Below are positions 31,636 through 40,112 of a stretch of 64,000 nucleotides of DNA, piece after piece. The DNA is from DATBGZ01 sp036557785 (GTDB lineage: Bacteria > Actinomycetota > Actinomycetes > Mycobacteriales > Micromonosporaceae), in assembly GCA_036557785.1 (NCBI GenBank), contig DATBGZ010000014.1, positions 62,001-126,000 of the forward strand, given 5' to 3'. The position numbers and the translations under genes are program-made. Position 1 is the first letter of the stretch, and the number at the start of each line of letters is the position of its first letter. The notes beneath the pieces were generated by a model. It did not search any database. It was not told the origin of the DNA and saw only the letters and a list, made by a program, of their open reading frames with translations.

Positions 31636-34065
31636 ATGAAACACCGCCATGGCATGGCACTCGTCGCCGCCTTCGCGACACTGCTCGCGACGATGCCGCT
31701 GGCCTCGATCTTCGCGTCCTGGCTGTGGTTGTTCAACGCCATCGTGGCGATCGCCGCGGTGGTGGGGGCAGCGACGGCGGTACGCGCACTGCACGGCCCG
31801 GCCGGCGTCCAGGTGCTCGCGGGCATGGCCGCACTGCTGCTCGTGCTCACCTGGCGGTTCCCGAGCGGGCACGAGATCGCCTGGCTGATCCCGAGTGCCG
31901 ACACCTTCCGGCACTTCACGGACCTGTTGCAGGCCTCGGGTGAGCAGATCCGCAACTCAGCCGTGCCCGTGCCGAACCTCGAAGGGCTGCTGCTGCTCGC
32001 GACCGCCGGCATCGGCTTGGTGGCGGTGCTCGTCGACCTCGCGGCGGTCGGGATCCGGCGGCCGGCCCTGGCCGGCCTTCCGATGCTCGCGCTCTACTCA
32101 GTCCCGGTGGCCGTACTGCCCAAGGGATTGTCCTTCATCTACTTCGCCTTCGCCTGCGCCGGCTTCCTCTGGCTGCTGGTAAGCGACAGCGTCGACCGGG
32201 TGCGGCGGTTCGGCCGCCGATTCTCCGGCGAGGGGCGCGACGTTGACGTGTGGGAGCCGTCTCCGCTCTCCGCGGCGGGCCGCCGCCTCGGGGTGGTCGC
32301 GGTCGTCGTGGCGATCGTGCTCCCGCTGGCCGTGCCGGCCATGACCCCCATGCTGCTGAGCCGCTTCGGCCCTGAAGGCAACCCGAACGGGTCTGGGGGC
32401 AACGGGGGCAACGCCGACACCCTCGACATGAACGCCCTGCTCGAGGACAACCTCAAGCTCGACGATCCGTTCGAGATGCTGGTCGTCCACACGAATGACC
32501 CGGATCCGTACTACCTGCGCATCGGCGTGGCCGAGCAGGTCGACGAGGACGGCTTCCACTCGCAACTGCCCGAGGGTTTGGGCGTGCCCTTCTCCCAGCC
32601 GCTACCCAACCGCTTCCCCACCGCACCCGTCGCCACCGTCGGCACCTACACGGCCCAGATCGAGATCAAGGCCCTCAGCGTCCGGCTCGCCCCGGCGTAC
32701 AGCGTCCTGGTCGGACTCCAGGGCCTGGACGGGAGCTGGACGTTGGACATGAACACCGATGAGGTTTATTCGCAGGGCATGTCCATCAACCACAGCGTCT
32801 ACACCGCTGACTACACGCGGCTGGCATTCGCGCCCGACGACCTGCGCAAGGCCGGGCCGATCTCGCCCACGGACACCGGCGCCCGAGCGTTGACGGCTGT
32901 GCCGTACTCCGACTACGTCGCGAGTGTCGTGAGCGGACTGATCAGCGGGAAGGGCAACGAGTACGACCGCGTCCTCGCGCTCTATGACTACTTCAGCAGC
33001 GACAACGGGTTCCGTTACTCACTGGTAACCACGGAGGGAAACAGCGGCAGCGCGATCGTGGACTTCCTGGAGAACAAGAAGGGATTCTGCGTTCAGTACG
33101 CCGCGGCGCTGGCCTGGCTGGTGCGCCAGGCCGGGTACCCGGCGCGGGTCGCCTTCGGCTACACCCGCGGCACCCAGGTGCAGGACGGCGTCTACTCGAT
33201 GAGCAGTCAGAATCTGCACGCGTGGACCGAGGTCTATTTCCCCGACTTCGGATGGGTGCCCTTCGACGCCACCCCGGGAACGTCGGTGCCCGGCTCGACG
33301 CGCACGATCTGGGCGCCCGACGTCGAGAAGACCGGGCAGGGGCAGAACACCAGCGCTCCGCCGGTACAGGCAACCGGTGCGCCGCAGACGGTGGACCCCG
33401 GCGCCGGCGGGAACACCAACTCGGGCGGTAGCGATAATGGCGGTCTGTCCATCTCCATCAACCCGTGGTACGTGGTCGCCGGGGCCCTGGTGCTACTCCT
33501 GCTCGTGCTGCTCGCCGCCCCGAGTGTGCAACGGCGGGTCCGCCGTCGACGCCGCCTGGCGTCCTCGGGCGGGCTGATCGCGCTGACGCCTCCCCCACCG
33601 GGTTCGGAGTACCTCGTGACCGATCCGGACGCCATGACGGCCGTGCAGCGCGACGCGCACAACGCGTGGGCGGAGCTGCTCGACACGATGATCGACTACG
33701 GGGTCCTCGTCGACCCGGCGGAGACGCCACGGGGGACCGTCGGCCGGCTCGCCGCCACGCCGCAGTTGTCGATCTCGGGCCGTGCCCCGACGGCCGTGCT
33801 GGGCAGGGCGGAGGAGCGCGCCCGCTACGCGCCGTCGCCCATCCGTGTCGTGAACCTCGATGACGCCGTACGCGAGGCGCGGCGGGCCTTCGCCGAGGAC
33901 GCCAGCCGCTGGCAGCAATTCACGGCGTGGCTGTTCCCGCGCTCGGTACTCCTGCACTGGCGACTGTCCTGGTACGGCTTCCTGGCCCGCAGCGTGCGCC
34001 GGGTCGCCCGGACCCGCGACGCGCTGCTGCTGGTCGAGTTCCGGGAGCGCCGCCGCGGCAACTGA
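31636..34065 (+). CDS. transglutaminase-like membrane protein (TgpA type)
   Basis: An 809-residue membrane protein. About six transmembrane segments in the first 240 residues (DUF3488-like) are followed by an extracytoplasmic transglutaminase-like domain. The likely triad is Cys485 (KKGFCVQYAAALAWLVRQAG), His528 (LHAWTEVYFPDFGWVPFDATPG) and Asp544. A Gly/Ser/Asn linker, one more transmembrane segment (WYVVAGALVLLLLVLLAAP) and a cytoplasmic tail complete it. The substrate is unknown; in Pseudomonas TgpA is essential. It ends the moxR operon. Confidence 0.9.
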   Translation: MKHRHGMALVAAFATLLATMPLASIFASWLWLFNAIVAIAAVVGAATAVRALHGPAGVQVLAGMAALLLVLTWRFPSGHEIAWLIPSADTFRHFTDLLQASGEQIRNSAVPVPNLEGLLLLATAGIGLVAVLVDLAAVGIRRPALAGLPMLALYSVPVAVLPKGLSFIYFAFACAGFLWLLVSDSVDRVRRFGRRFSGEGRDVDVWEPSPLSAAGRRLGVVAVVVAIVLPLAVPAMTPMLLSRFGPEGNPNGSGGNGGNADTLDMNALLEDNLKLDDPFEMLVVHTNDPDPYYLRIGVAEQVDEDGFHSQLPEGLGVPFSQPLPNRFPTAPVATVGTYTAQIEIKALSVRLAPAYSVLVGLQGLDGSWTLDMNTDEVYSQGMSINHSVYTADYTRLAFAPDDLRKAGPISPTDTGARALTAVPYSDYVASVVSGLISGKGNEYDRVLALYDYFSSDNGFRYSLVTTEGNSGSAIVDFLENKKGFCVQYAAALAWLVRQAGYPARVAFGYTRGTQVQDGVYSMSSQNLHAWTEVYFPDFGWVPFDATPGTSVPGSTRTIWAPDVEKTGQGQNTSAPPVQATGAPQTVDPGAGGNTNSGGSDNGGLSISINPWYVVAGALVLLLLVLLAAPSVQRRVRRRRRLASSGGLIALTPPPPGSEYLVTDPDAMTAVQRDAHNAWAELLDTMIDYGVLVDPAETPRGTVGRLAATPQLSISGRAPTAVLGRAEERARYAPSPIRVVNLDDAVREARRAFAEDASRWQQFTAWLFPRSVLLHWRLSWYGFLARSVRRVARTRDALLLVEFRERRRGN

Positions 34066-34105
34066 CCGCGATCGTGGGTTGTCGTCGGGAACGGGGCGGT
34101 CCAGC

Positions 34106-34285
34106 GTGACGAGCAGACGAATTGCCGTGATCACCGTGCTGACGATGGCGTTCAGCCTCATGGGCTTCACCGTCTTCTCCAGTCACCACGGCCCTAACAA
34201 CGCGACGTTGCCCGTCTTCGTCTCGATCCTCGCCGCCGAGGCGACGATCGGGATGGTCTTCGCGTGGCGGACGCGAAATCACTGA
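34106..34285 (+). CDS. small two-segment membrane protein (hypothetical)
   Basis: A 59-residue reading with GTG start (VTSRRIAVITVLTMAFSLMG), two hydrophobic segments separated by SSHHGPNNATLP, and a short basic tail (WRTRNH). I do not recognise the family. It follows the transglutaminase gene by 40 bases and could be the last cistron; the ribosome site (GGGGCGG) is weak. Confidence 0.45.
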   Translation: MTSRRIAVITVLTMAFSLMGFTVFSSHHGPNNATLPVFVSILAAEATIGMVFAWRTRNH

Positions 34286-34373
34286 GGTCGGTCACGACCG
34301 AACGCAACGCCACGATCGTGGTAGGTCCGGCCCGGCAGGTCAGGTCGGCGGGTACGGGTGCGCTTCGGCGACG

Positions 34374-34769
34374 TCAGGCGCTGTTGTCGGGGCGGTTGCG
34401 CCAGCGGTCTTCGAGGCGGGACATGATGCCGCCGCGGCGTCCCCGGGCACGCCGCGTGCCCTTCGTCGGCGTGCTGCCACCGACGACCTTGAGGTCGGGC
34501 TCGCGTCCGCGGCGGAACGCGCGGATGCCGAAGACCGCGGCACCGAGCATCACCACGAACCCGGCCACCCCGAGCAGCGGGACCTGGATGACGACGCCGT
34601 ATATCAGGACCGCGAGCCCGAGCAACACGAGGATCACGGCCAACACAACCCGCCGCCGCGCGTGGAAGCGCGGATCGGTGGAGCGAACCGCCGAGGCGAA
34701 CTTGGTGTCCTCGGCCAACGACCGCTCGATCTGCTCGAACAGCCGCTGCTCGTGTTCGGACAGCGGCAC
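34374..34769 (-). CDS. DUF3040 family membrane protein
   Basis: A 131-residue actinobacterial protein. It begins with the DUF3040 motif MPLSEHEQRLFEQIERSLAEDTKFAS, has two transmembrane segments (VVLAVILVLLGLAVLIYGVVI and LGVAGFVVMLGAAVFGI) and ends in a basic tail (RRARGRRGG...). Function unknown. GTG start with GGGGAGGGA upstream; it lies downstream of dinB in the same direction. In mycobacteria and streptomycetes a DUF3040 gene often sits close to mraZ or dinB, which fits. Confidence 0.88.
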   Translation of the reverse strand: MPLSEHEQRLFEQIERSLAEDTKFASAVRSTDPRFHARRRVVLAVILVLLGLAVLIYGVVIQVPLLGVAGFVVMLGAAVFGIRAFRRGREPDLKVVGGSTPTKGTRRARGRRGGIMSRLEDRWRNRPDNSA

Positions 34770-34792
34770 GGCGTCCCTCCCCGGCCCTCATC

Positions 34793-34813
34793 GGCCGGCC
34801 CGAGGAGCCGGCC
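34793..34813. terminator. possible dinB terminator hairpin
   Basis: GGCCGGC and GCCGGCC with a seven-base loop lie between the dinB stop and the DUF3040 start. GC-rich stems without T-runs often act as terminators in actinobacteria, but this is weak evidence. Confidence 0.3.
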
Positions 34814-34906
34814 AACCGTGCGCAGCCACTTGGCCGCACGGTGCCAGTCTACGAGTGGGGCACCGAGTCGGAAAGCGGATCGAAGGCACGTTCTGCACCC
34901 GCAGGG

Positions 34907-36214
34907 TCACGGCTCGCCGCTGGACACGCCATCAGTCGGCGAGTTTGTCGGATTCGCGCGATCTTCCGCGGAGCGCGGGTTTCCGCGTCGCAGCAGACTC
35001 GCCGGCCGGATGACCGACGCCCCGTACCGGTACGCGGCCGCGTCGGCGGCGAGCTCGGCATCGCGCCAGCCATGGGCGCGCTCATCCAGCGCGAGCTGTC
35101 GTGGCCCGTCGCCGGTGTCGGACAGCCCTTCGGCACGTACCCCGAGCAGGCGGATGCGCTCTGCCGGCCGCAGCGCGTCGCTCGGCTCGCCGGATCCCTG
35201 GCCGAGCTGGGCGAACAGCGCCCACGCGGCCGCGAAGATCTCCCGGGCGACATCCGTCGGGGCGGTGAGCGTGCGCGAGCGGTTCAGCGTGCGAAAGTCG
35301 GCGAGCCGTACCTTGATCGCGACCGTACGCCCGGCCTGACCCGCGCCCCGCAGCCGCTCCCCGACCCTGGTCGACAGGCCGAGCAAGGTGCGCCGCAGGA
35401 CCTGCACATCGGAGACGTCGGTGTCGAACGTGGTCTCCGCACTGATCGACTTCTCCGCGGGCCGCCCGGCGAGCACCGCCCGCGGGTCGCGCCCCCAGGA
35501 CAGGTCGTGCAGGTGCTGCGCCGTCGCCTCGCCCAGTGCCTGGCGCAGCATGCCGACCGGTGCCTGCGCGACGTCCGCCACCAGACGCAGGCCAAGACGC
35601 CGCAGCACCTCGGACGTACGCTCGCCCACGCCCCACAGCGCCTCGACCGGCAGCGGGTGCAGGAACGCCAGGGCGCCATCGAGCGGGACCACGAGCAGCC
35701 CGTCGGGCTTGGCCCGCGTGGAGGCGAGCTTGGCCAGGAACTTGGTGCCGGCCACGCCGACCGTGCAGGTCAACCCGAGTTCGTCGGCGACCCGCCGCTT
35801 GATCCGGCGGGCGATCGTCGTCGGGGAGCCGAGCAGTCGCTGTGCGCCCGAGACATCGAGGAAAGCCTCATCGATGGAGAGCGGCTCGACCAGCGGTGTG
35901 GTATCGGCGAAGACGGCCATCACCTCCTGGGACGCCTCGGCGTAGGCGCTCATGTCCGGAGGGAGGAAGACCGCCTGCGGACAGAACCGCCGAGCCTGCC
36001 CGGCGGGCATGGCGCTGCGTACCCCGAATGCCCGCGCCTCATAGCTGGCCGAACTCACCACGCCCCGCGGCCCGGCTCCCCCGACCACCACCGGCCGCCC
36101 CCTCAGCTCCGGGTGCCGGCGCACCTCCACCGAGGCGAAGAACGCGTCCATGTCGACGTGCAGGATCGTGCAGCCATCGTCGACGACTGGCTCAGGATCC
36201 GTACCGGCGCCCAC
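34907..36214 (-). CDS. dinB: DNA polymerase IV (DinB)
   Basis: Y-family translesion polymerase, 435 residues. All catalytic motifs are present: HVDMDAFFASVEV (first Asp), the YEARAFGVRSAMP finger segment, SIDEAFLDVSG (Asp-Glu pair), GVAGTKFLAKLAST, the helix-hairpin-helix LWGVGERTSEVLRRLG, and the little-finger domain. The tail carries no clear beta-clamp motif. The GTG lies six bases after TAGCCT (36226-36221), implying a leaderless transcript. Unlike ImuB elsewhere in this window, its acidic triad is intact, so it is an active polymerase. Confidence 0.95.
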   Translation of the reverse strand: MGAGTDPEPVVDDGCTILHVDMDAFFASVEVRRHPELRGRPVVVGGAGPRGVVSSASYEARAFGVRSAMPAGQARRFCPQAVFLPPDMSAYAEASQEVMAVFADTTPLVEPLSIDEAFLDVSGAQRLLGSPTTIARRIKRRVADELGLTCTVGVAGTKFLAKLASTRAKPDGLLVVPLDGALAFLHPLPVEALWGVGERTSEVLRRLGLRLVADVAQAPVGMLRQALGEATAQHLHDLSWGRDPRAVLAGRPAEKSISAETTFDTDVSDVQVLRRTLLGLSTRVGERLRGAGQAGRTVAIKVRLADFRTLNRSRTLTAPTDVAREIFAAAWALFAQLGQGSGEPSDALRPAERIRLLGVRAEGLSDTGDGPRQLALDERAHGWRDAELAADAAAYRYGASVIRPASLLRRGNPRSAEDRANPTNSPTDGVSSGEP

Positions 36215-36220
36215 GCCCGC

Positions 36221-36226
36221 AGGCTA
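36221..36226 (-). promoter_or_regulatory. dinB leaderless -10
   Basis: TAGCCT on the minus strand, six bases before the dinB GTG. No LexA-type palindrome was seen close to it. Confidence 0.5.
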
Positions 36227-36276
36227 CCCACCCACGTACGACAGTTCCGATCACGCGGCGCGGATCGGCCCGCACG

Positions 36277-37422
36277 TCAGCGGCGGCCGATGAGCAGGGG
36301 GATGTGCATCTCCACGGACGTCGCGGAGCCGTGGAAAGCCACCAGCGTGGCCACGGTCGGCGGGTCGCTGGCACTCGCCAGCACCACGTGATCGCCCGTG
36401 CACATCACCACGACGTCGCCCACGCGCTGCAGATGCGCCTCGGGGATCGGCCCGAACCACCCCTCGGCGACCGCCTGCTCCCGTGAGATCACGACGGCCG
36501 CGCTGCCCAGCACAGCACGCCACGCGGCGATCACGTCTGGCGCCGCACCCGCGGCCGTGTGCAGGTACCGGACCCGCGCCTCCCCCGCCACGATCTCGAC
36601 GCCGGCCCGCAGGCGCGGATCGGCGTCGAGGTCGACCCGGCTCTCCTCCGGCACGTTGAGCTGCCCGTGGTCGGCTGTGATCACGAGCGCCGCGCTGCGG
36701 GGAAGGCGCTCCAACAGGATCGTGGCGAGGTGGTCCACGTCGGCTACCGCGCGATGCCACTGGGGCGAGCCGACACCATAGACGTGTCCGCAACTGTCCA
36801 CAGTGGGGTCATAGCCGTAGATGAGGGTCGGGCCGCGCTCGCTGCGAGCCAGCTCGATGATCCGCTCCGCGAGCGCCTCGTTGTCCGGGGCCGGGATGAA
36901 GCGTGAGCCCCGGAAGGCGGCCCGGGTCAGGCCGCTGCTGTCGTACTCCGGCCGGCTCACCACGTACGGCGTCACACCGCCGGCCCGAGCGCGCTCGAAC
37001 TGCGTCGGCAGCGGCTGCCAGCGCATCGGGTCGGGGTCGTCATGCCAGTGAATGTGGTTGAGGATCCGGTCGGTGCCGGGAATCCGCAGGAAGAAGCCGA
37101 CGACACCGTGCGAGCCCGGGGGCGCGCCCGTGCCGAGGGTCGTCAGCGAGGTCGGAGTCGTGGTGGGGAAGCCCGCGGTCAACACCGGCGCAGCCTCGGC
37201 GAGCGCGGCCAGGGTCAGGGCCGAGCGGCGGGCGACCGGCAGCAGTTCGTGCCCGAAGCCGTCGATCAACAGCACGACCACGGTGCGAACCTCGTGCAGC
37301 ACGTACTCCAGGTGCAGCGTGTCCCGAGCGCCGGGCACACCGAGGCAGGACAGGATGCTGGGCAGCACGTCGGCCAGGCTCGCCTCGCCGTAGCGGGGCC
37401 GCACCAGAGCCGGCGGGCTCAC
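36277..37422 (-). CDS. alkaline-phosphatase superfamily nucleotide pyrophosphatase/phosphodiesterase
   Basis: A 381-residue protein of the type I phosphodiesterase/nucleotide pyrophosphatase family. Metal-binding residues are visible: VVVLLIDGFGHELL, the nucleophile Thr region GFPTTTPTSLTTLGTG, YGYDPTVDSCGHVYG and VITADHGQLNV. There is no signal peptide, so it acts in the cytoplasm. The substrate cannot be inferred. The GTG overlaps the methyltransferase stop (GTGA), suggesting a common role. Confidence 0.88.
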   Translation of the reverse strand: MSPPALVRPRYGEASLADVLPSILSCLGVPGARDTLHLEYVLHEVRTVVVLLIDGFGHELLPVARRSALTLAALAEAAPVLTAGFPTTTPTSLTTLGTGAPPGSHGVVGFFLRIPGTDRILNHIHWHDDPDPMRWQPLPTQFERARAGGVTPYVVSRPEYDSSGLTRAAFRGSRFIPAPDNEALAERIIELARSERGPTLIYGYDPTVDSCGHVYGVGSPQWHRAVADVDHLATILLERLPRSAALVITADHGQLNVPEESRVDLDADPRLRAGVEIVAGEARVRYLHTAAGAAPDVIAAWRAVLGSAAVVISREQAVAEGWFGPIPEAHLQRVGDVVVMCTGDHVVLASASDPPTVATLVAFHGSATSVEMHIPLLIGRR

Positions 37423-38240
37423 GCGCGCCGCGCCAGCAGGTGCAGTTGGGTGGCGATGTCGCGGTAGGGCGAGCGGCCGGCCACGGCCAGCTCGAAGGCG
37501 ACGAGATTCTCCTGCTCCCGCTCCTCGCCGCGCTGCGCTGCTCCCGGGAACCGGGCGTGACCGCCGGGCACCAGGTCGGCGACCACCCGTACGCCGTGCA
37601 CCTCCTCGACGGCCAGCCCCGCCTTGGTCAGCAGCGCCGTGGCGGCCTCGACGTCGAAGCGACGCAGCAGCGTGTCCCGGCTCGCCGGTTCGGCACCGCC
37701 CAGCCGCTCCGGGATCCGGCCATCGGGGTCAGTGAGCGCGGCGGCAGCGACCTCGAACTGGCCGTTCATCGCCCGGGCGAGCACCGCGGCGGCCCGGTTC
37801 GCGACGAGCACGCTCGCCGCGCCACCCGGGCGCAGCGTCGTCGCGAGTGCACTGGCCACATCGGACGGTGAGTCGACGACCTCGAGCACGCTGTGGCAGA
37901 GCACGAGGTCGGCGCTGCCCGGCTCGGCGAGCTCGCCCAGAAGATCGGCGTCGCCCTGGACGGCGAGAATCAACCCGGCCACGCCGGCCTCGGCTGCCCG
38001 GCGGGTCAGCGCGGCGAGCGCGTCCGGACTCGCATCGACAACTGTCACATGGTGCCCGGCCCTCGCGAGAGGTACCGCGAAGCCACCGGTGCCGCCTCCG
38101 ACATCGAGCACCCGCAGTGCCGCATCGGGCGTGCTGGTGGTCAGGCGGCCCAGCTCCCGCCGCAACACCTGCCAGACCACGGCGGTGCGGGCGTTCGCGC
38201 GCTCCATGGCGCCCATCCCCCCCGCGTTCGGCCCAACCAC
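37419..38240 (-). CDS. class I SAM-dependent methyltransferase
   Basis: A 273-residue methyltransferase with motif I (VLDVGGGTGGFAVPLARAG), motif II acidic residue (VTVVDASPDAL), ADLVLCHSVLEVVDSPSDV and the following strands. Substrate unknown. The start GTG (VVGPNAGGMGAMERANARTAVVW) was chosen as the first that keeps family length; ATG codons eight and eleven residues later are alternatives. Translationally coupled to the phosphodiesterase downstream. Confidence 0.85.
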   Translation of the reverse strand: MVGPNAGGMGAMERANARTAVVWQVLRRELGRLTTSTPDAALRVLDVGGGTGGFAVPLARAGHHVTVVDASPDALAALTRRAAEAGVAGLILAVQGDADLLGELAEPGSADLVLCHSVLEVVDSPSDVASALATTLRPGGAASVLVANRAAAVLARAMNGQFEVAAAALTDPDGRIPERLGGAEPASRDTLLRRFDVEAATALLTKAGLAVEEVHGVRVVADLVPGGHARFPGAAQRGEEREQENLVAFELAVAGRSPYRDIATQLHLLARRA

Positions 38241-38290
38241 GGCAGCAGCGTAACGCGCGGGGCGGCGGTGGCTCTGACGCCTGCCGCAGG

Positions 38291-39895
38291 TCAGTACGCG
38301 CCGCGCTGGCTGACCACCGCGCCGAGGGTCTTCCACAGAATCGTGACGTCGACGGCGAGCGACCAGTTCTCGACGTAGTACAGATCCAGCCGGATGCTCT
38401 CGTCCAAGGTCAGGTCGGAGCGACCGCTGACCTGCCACAGCCCGGTGATGCCGGGCTTGACCAGCAGCCTGCGCGCGATGTCCGGGTCATACCAGGCGAC
38501 CTCGGTCGGCAGCGGCGGACGCGGGCCGACGAGGCTCATCTCGCCCCGCAGCACGTTGATCAACTGTGGCAGCTCGTCCAGCGACCACTTGCGCAGCAAC
38601 GCCCCGACCCGGGTGACCCTCGGATCCGAGCGCATCTTGAAGAGCAGGCCGTTGCCCTCGCTGTGTGCCGCGAGCCGGGTCACCAGCGCCTCCGCGTTGA
38701 CGACCATCGAGCGGAACTTGAATACCTCGAACTCTTCGCCGCCCAGGCCGACCCGCCGCTGCCGGAACAACGCCGGCCCTGGGTCGTCGAGCTTGATGGC
38801 GAGCGCGATCACCAGGAACAGCGGCGCCAGCAGGAGCAACCCGAGCCCCGCGGCCGTGCGGTCGAAGAGCCCCTTGATCCACTTGCGTCGACCCCGGAAC
38901 TCGGGTGACGAGACGTGGATGAGCGGAAGTCCGGCGATCGGGCGGGTGTGGATGCGCGGACCAGCCACGTCGGTCAGGCTCGGCGCGAGCACCAGGTCGA
39001 TGCCCGTGCCCTCCATCTGCCAACCCAGGCGCCGTAGCCGCTTGCCGGTCAGCTCTGCCGACCCGGTGATCGCGACCGTGTCGGCACTGACCGCGGCGGC
39101 TGCCTCGAGGATGTTGCGGAACGAGCCCACCACGGGAACGCCGTCGAGGTGCTGTGGGGTCGGCGTCAACTCGCCTGCGCGGCCGGACGGAACCACGATC
39201 GCGTCAGGCAGACACGCCCCGACCACGCGGTAACCCGCGTACCAGTCCTGGCGCAGCTGGTTGGTCAACTCGACCACGTGCGACGGGTCGCCCACCACGA
39301 GGACGCGCCGGGACCACCCACGCTCGCGCCGGCGCTGCCGGTGCAGCCCGCGCCGCACCAGCCAGCGCCCCGCCGGTAGCAGCGCGGTGCCGAGCAGGAA
39401 CGCGATGCCGAGAAAGCCGCGGGCCACGTTGACACCGTCCAGGTAGGACAGGATTGCCACGCCACCGGCGAGCTTGAGGGTGCCGCCGACGACCCGCCGG
39501 TACTCCTCGGCCCCGTAGCCGAGTGCCCGGTCGTCGTAGCAGCGGTTCCAGTAGAGCACCAGCATCCACAACGCGGCCAAGCCGAGGCAGACCACGAGGT
39601 AGGGAACGTCCGTGTGCGGATCGCCGCCCCGGAAGCGGAACACGTACCCGAGCGCGACCGCGGTGCCGACCAGCACCACGTCGAGTGCGACGACCTGACG
39701 CAGGTATCCGCGCCGATCCCGCTGCGACTGGGCCGCCGCCTCCACGTTGGCCGCGAACGCTTCGCGCCGGAACGCGGTCGTCAGACGCGCGGGCGCGCCG
39801 GACCGCGTGCTGCCGCGGGGGCGATTCAGGCCGGCGGTTCGGACCGTATCGTCGAGACGACGGGCCGACGACGCCGGATGCAGGCGTTCCGACAT
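38291..39895 (-). CDS. polyprenyl glycosylphosphotransferase (exopolysaccharide initiation)
   Basis: Membrane enzyme that transfers a sugar-1-phosphate to undecaprenyl phosphate, starting a surface polysaccharide repeat unit. The 534 residues have four to five N-terminal transmembrane segments, a nucleotide-binding-like CoA_binding_3 region (RRVLVVGDPSHVVELTNQL), a further transmembrane segment and the catalytic domain: RQRRVGLGGEEFEVFKFRSMV, LRKWSLDELPQLINVLRGEMSLVGPRPPLP, KPGITGLWQVSGRSDL. ATG with AGAGGAAA upstream. No polysaccharide cluster surrounds it here. Confidence 0.93.
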   Translation of the reverse strand: MSERLHPASSARRLDDTVRTAGLNRPRGSTRSGAPARLTTAFRREAFAANVEAAAQSQRDRRGYLRQVVALDVVLVGTAVALGYVFRFRGGDPHTDVPYLVVCLGLAALWMLVLYWNRCYDDRALGYGAEEYRRVVGGTLKLAGGVAILSYLDGVNVARGFLGIAFLLGTALLPAGRWLVRRGLHRQRRRERGWSRRVLVVGDPSHVVELTNQLRQDWYAGYRVVGACLPDAIVVPSGRAGELTPTPQHLDGVPVVGSFRNILEAAAAVSADTVAITGSAELTGKRLRRLGWQMEGTGIDLVLAPSLTDVAGPRIHTRPIAGLPLIHVSSPEFRGRRKWIKGLFDRTAAGLGLLLLAPLFLVIALAIKLDDPGPALFRQRRVGLGGEEFEVFKFRSMVVNAEALVTRLAAHSEGNGLLFKMRSDPRVTRVGALLRKWSLDELPQLINVLRGEMSLVGPRPPLPTEVAWYDPDIARRLLVKPGITGLWQVSGRSDLTLDESIRLDLYYVENWSLAVDVTILWKTLGAVVSQRGAY

Positions 39896-40112
39896 TCGCT
39901 ATTTCCTCTGGTGAATCGCGACAGAGCACACGTCAGGCGGAGCGATGCTCCGGACGGAATGAGAAATTGGCTTCGTCGAGGTGAAAGCCCCTACGGGCAG
40001 GCGAAACCGCACGCAAAGTATCACAGCCGTGCAGCACGGTGATTGGGCGTTCCGGTCAGATCCCGTGTCGCGATTGCGTCCCAACTGCCGGGTCTCGGCT
40101 AGCCTTCGCCTC
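39896..40112. promoter_or_regulatory. divergent promoter region of sugar transferase and spermidine-synthase-like gene
   Basis: On the plus strand TAGCCT (40100-40105) ends seven bases before a GTG, a leaderless layout. On the minus strand TACTTT near 40020 could serve the sugar transferase, giving a leader of about 120 bases that contains the perfect palindrome GGAGCGATGCTCC near 39945 and a GGCTT/AAGCC stem. Confidence 0.45.
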
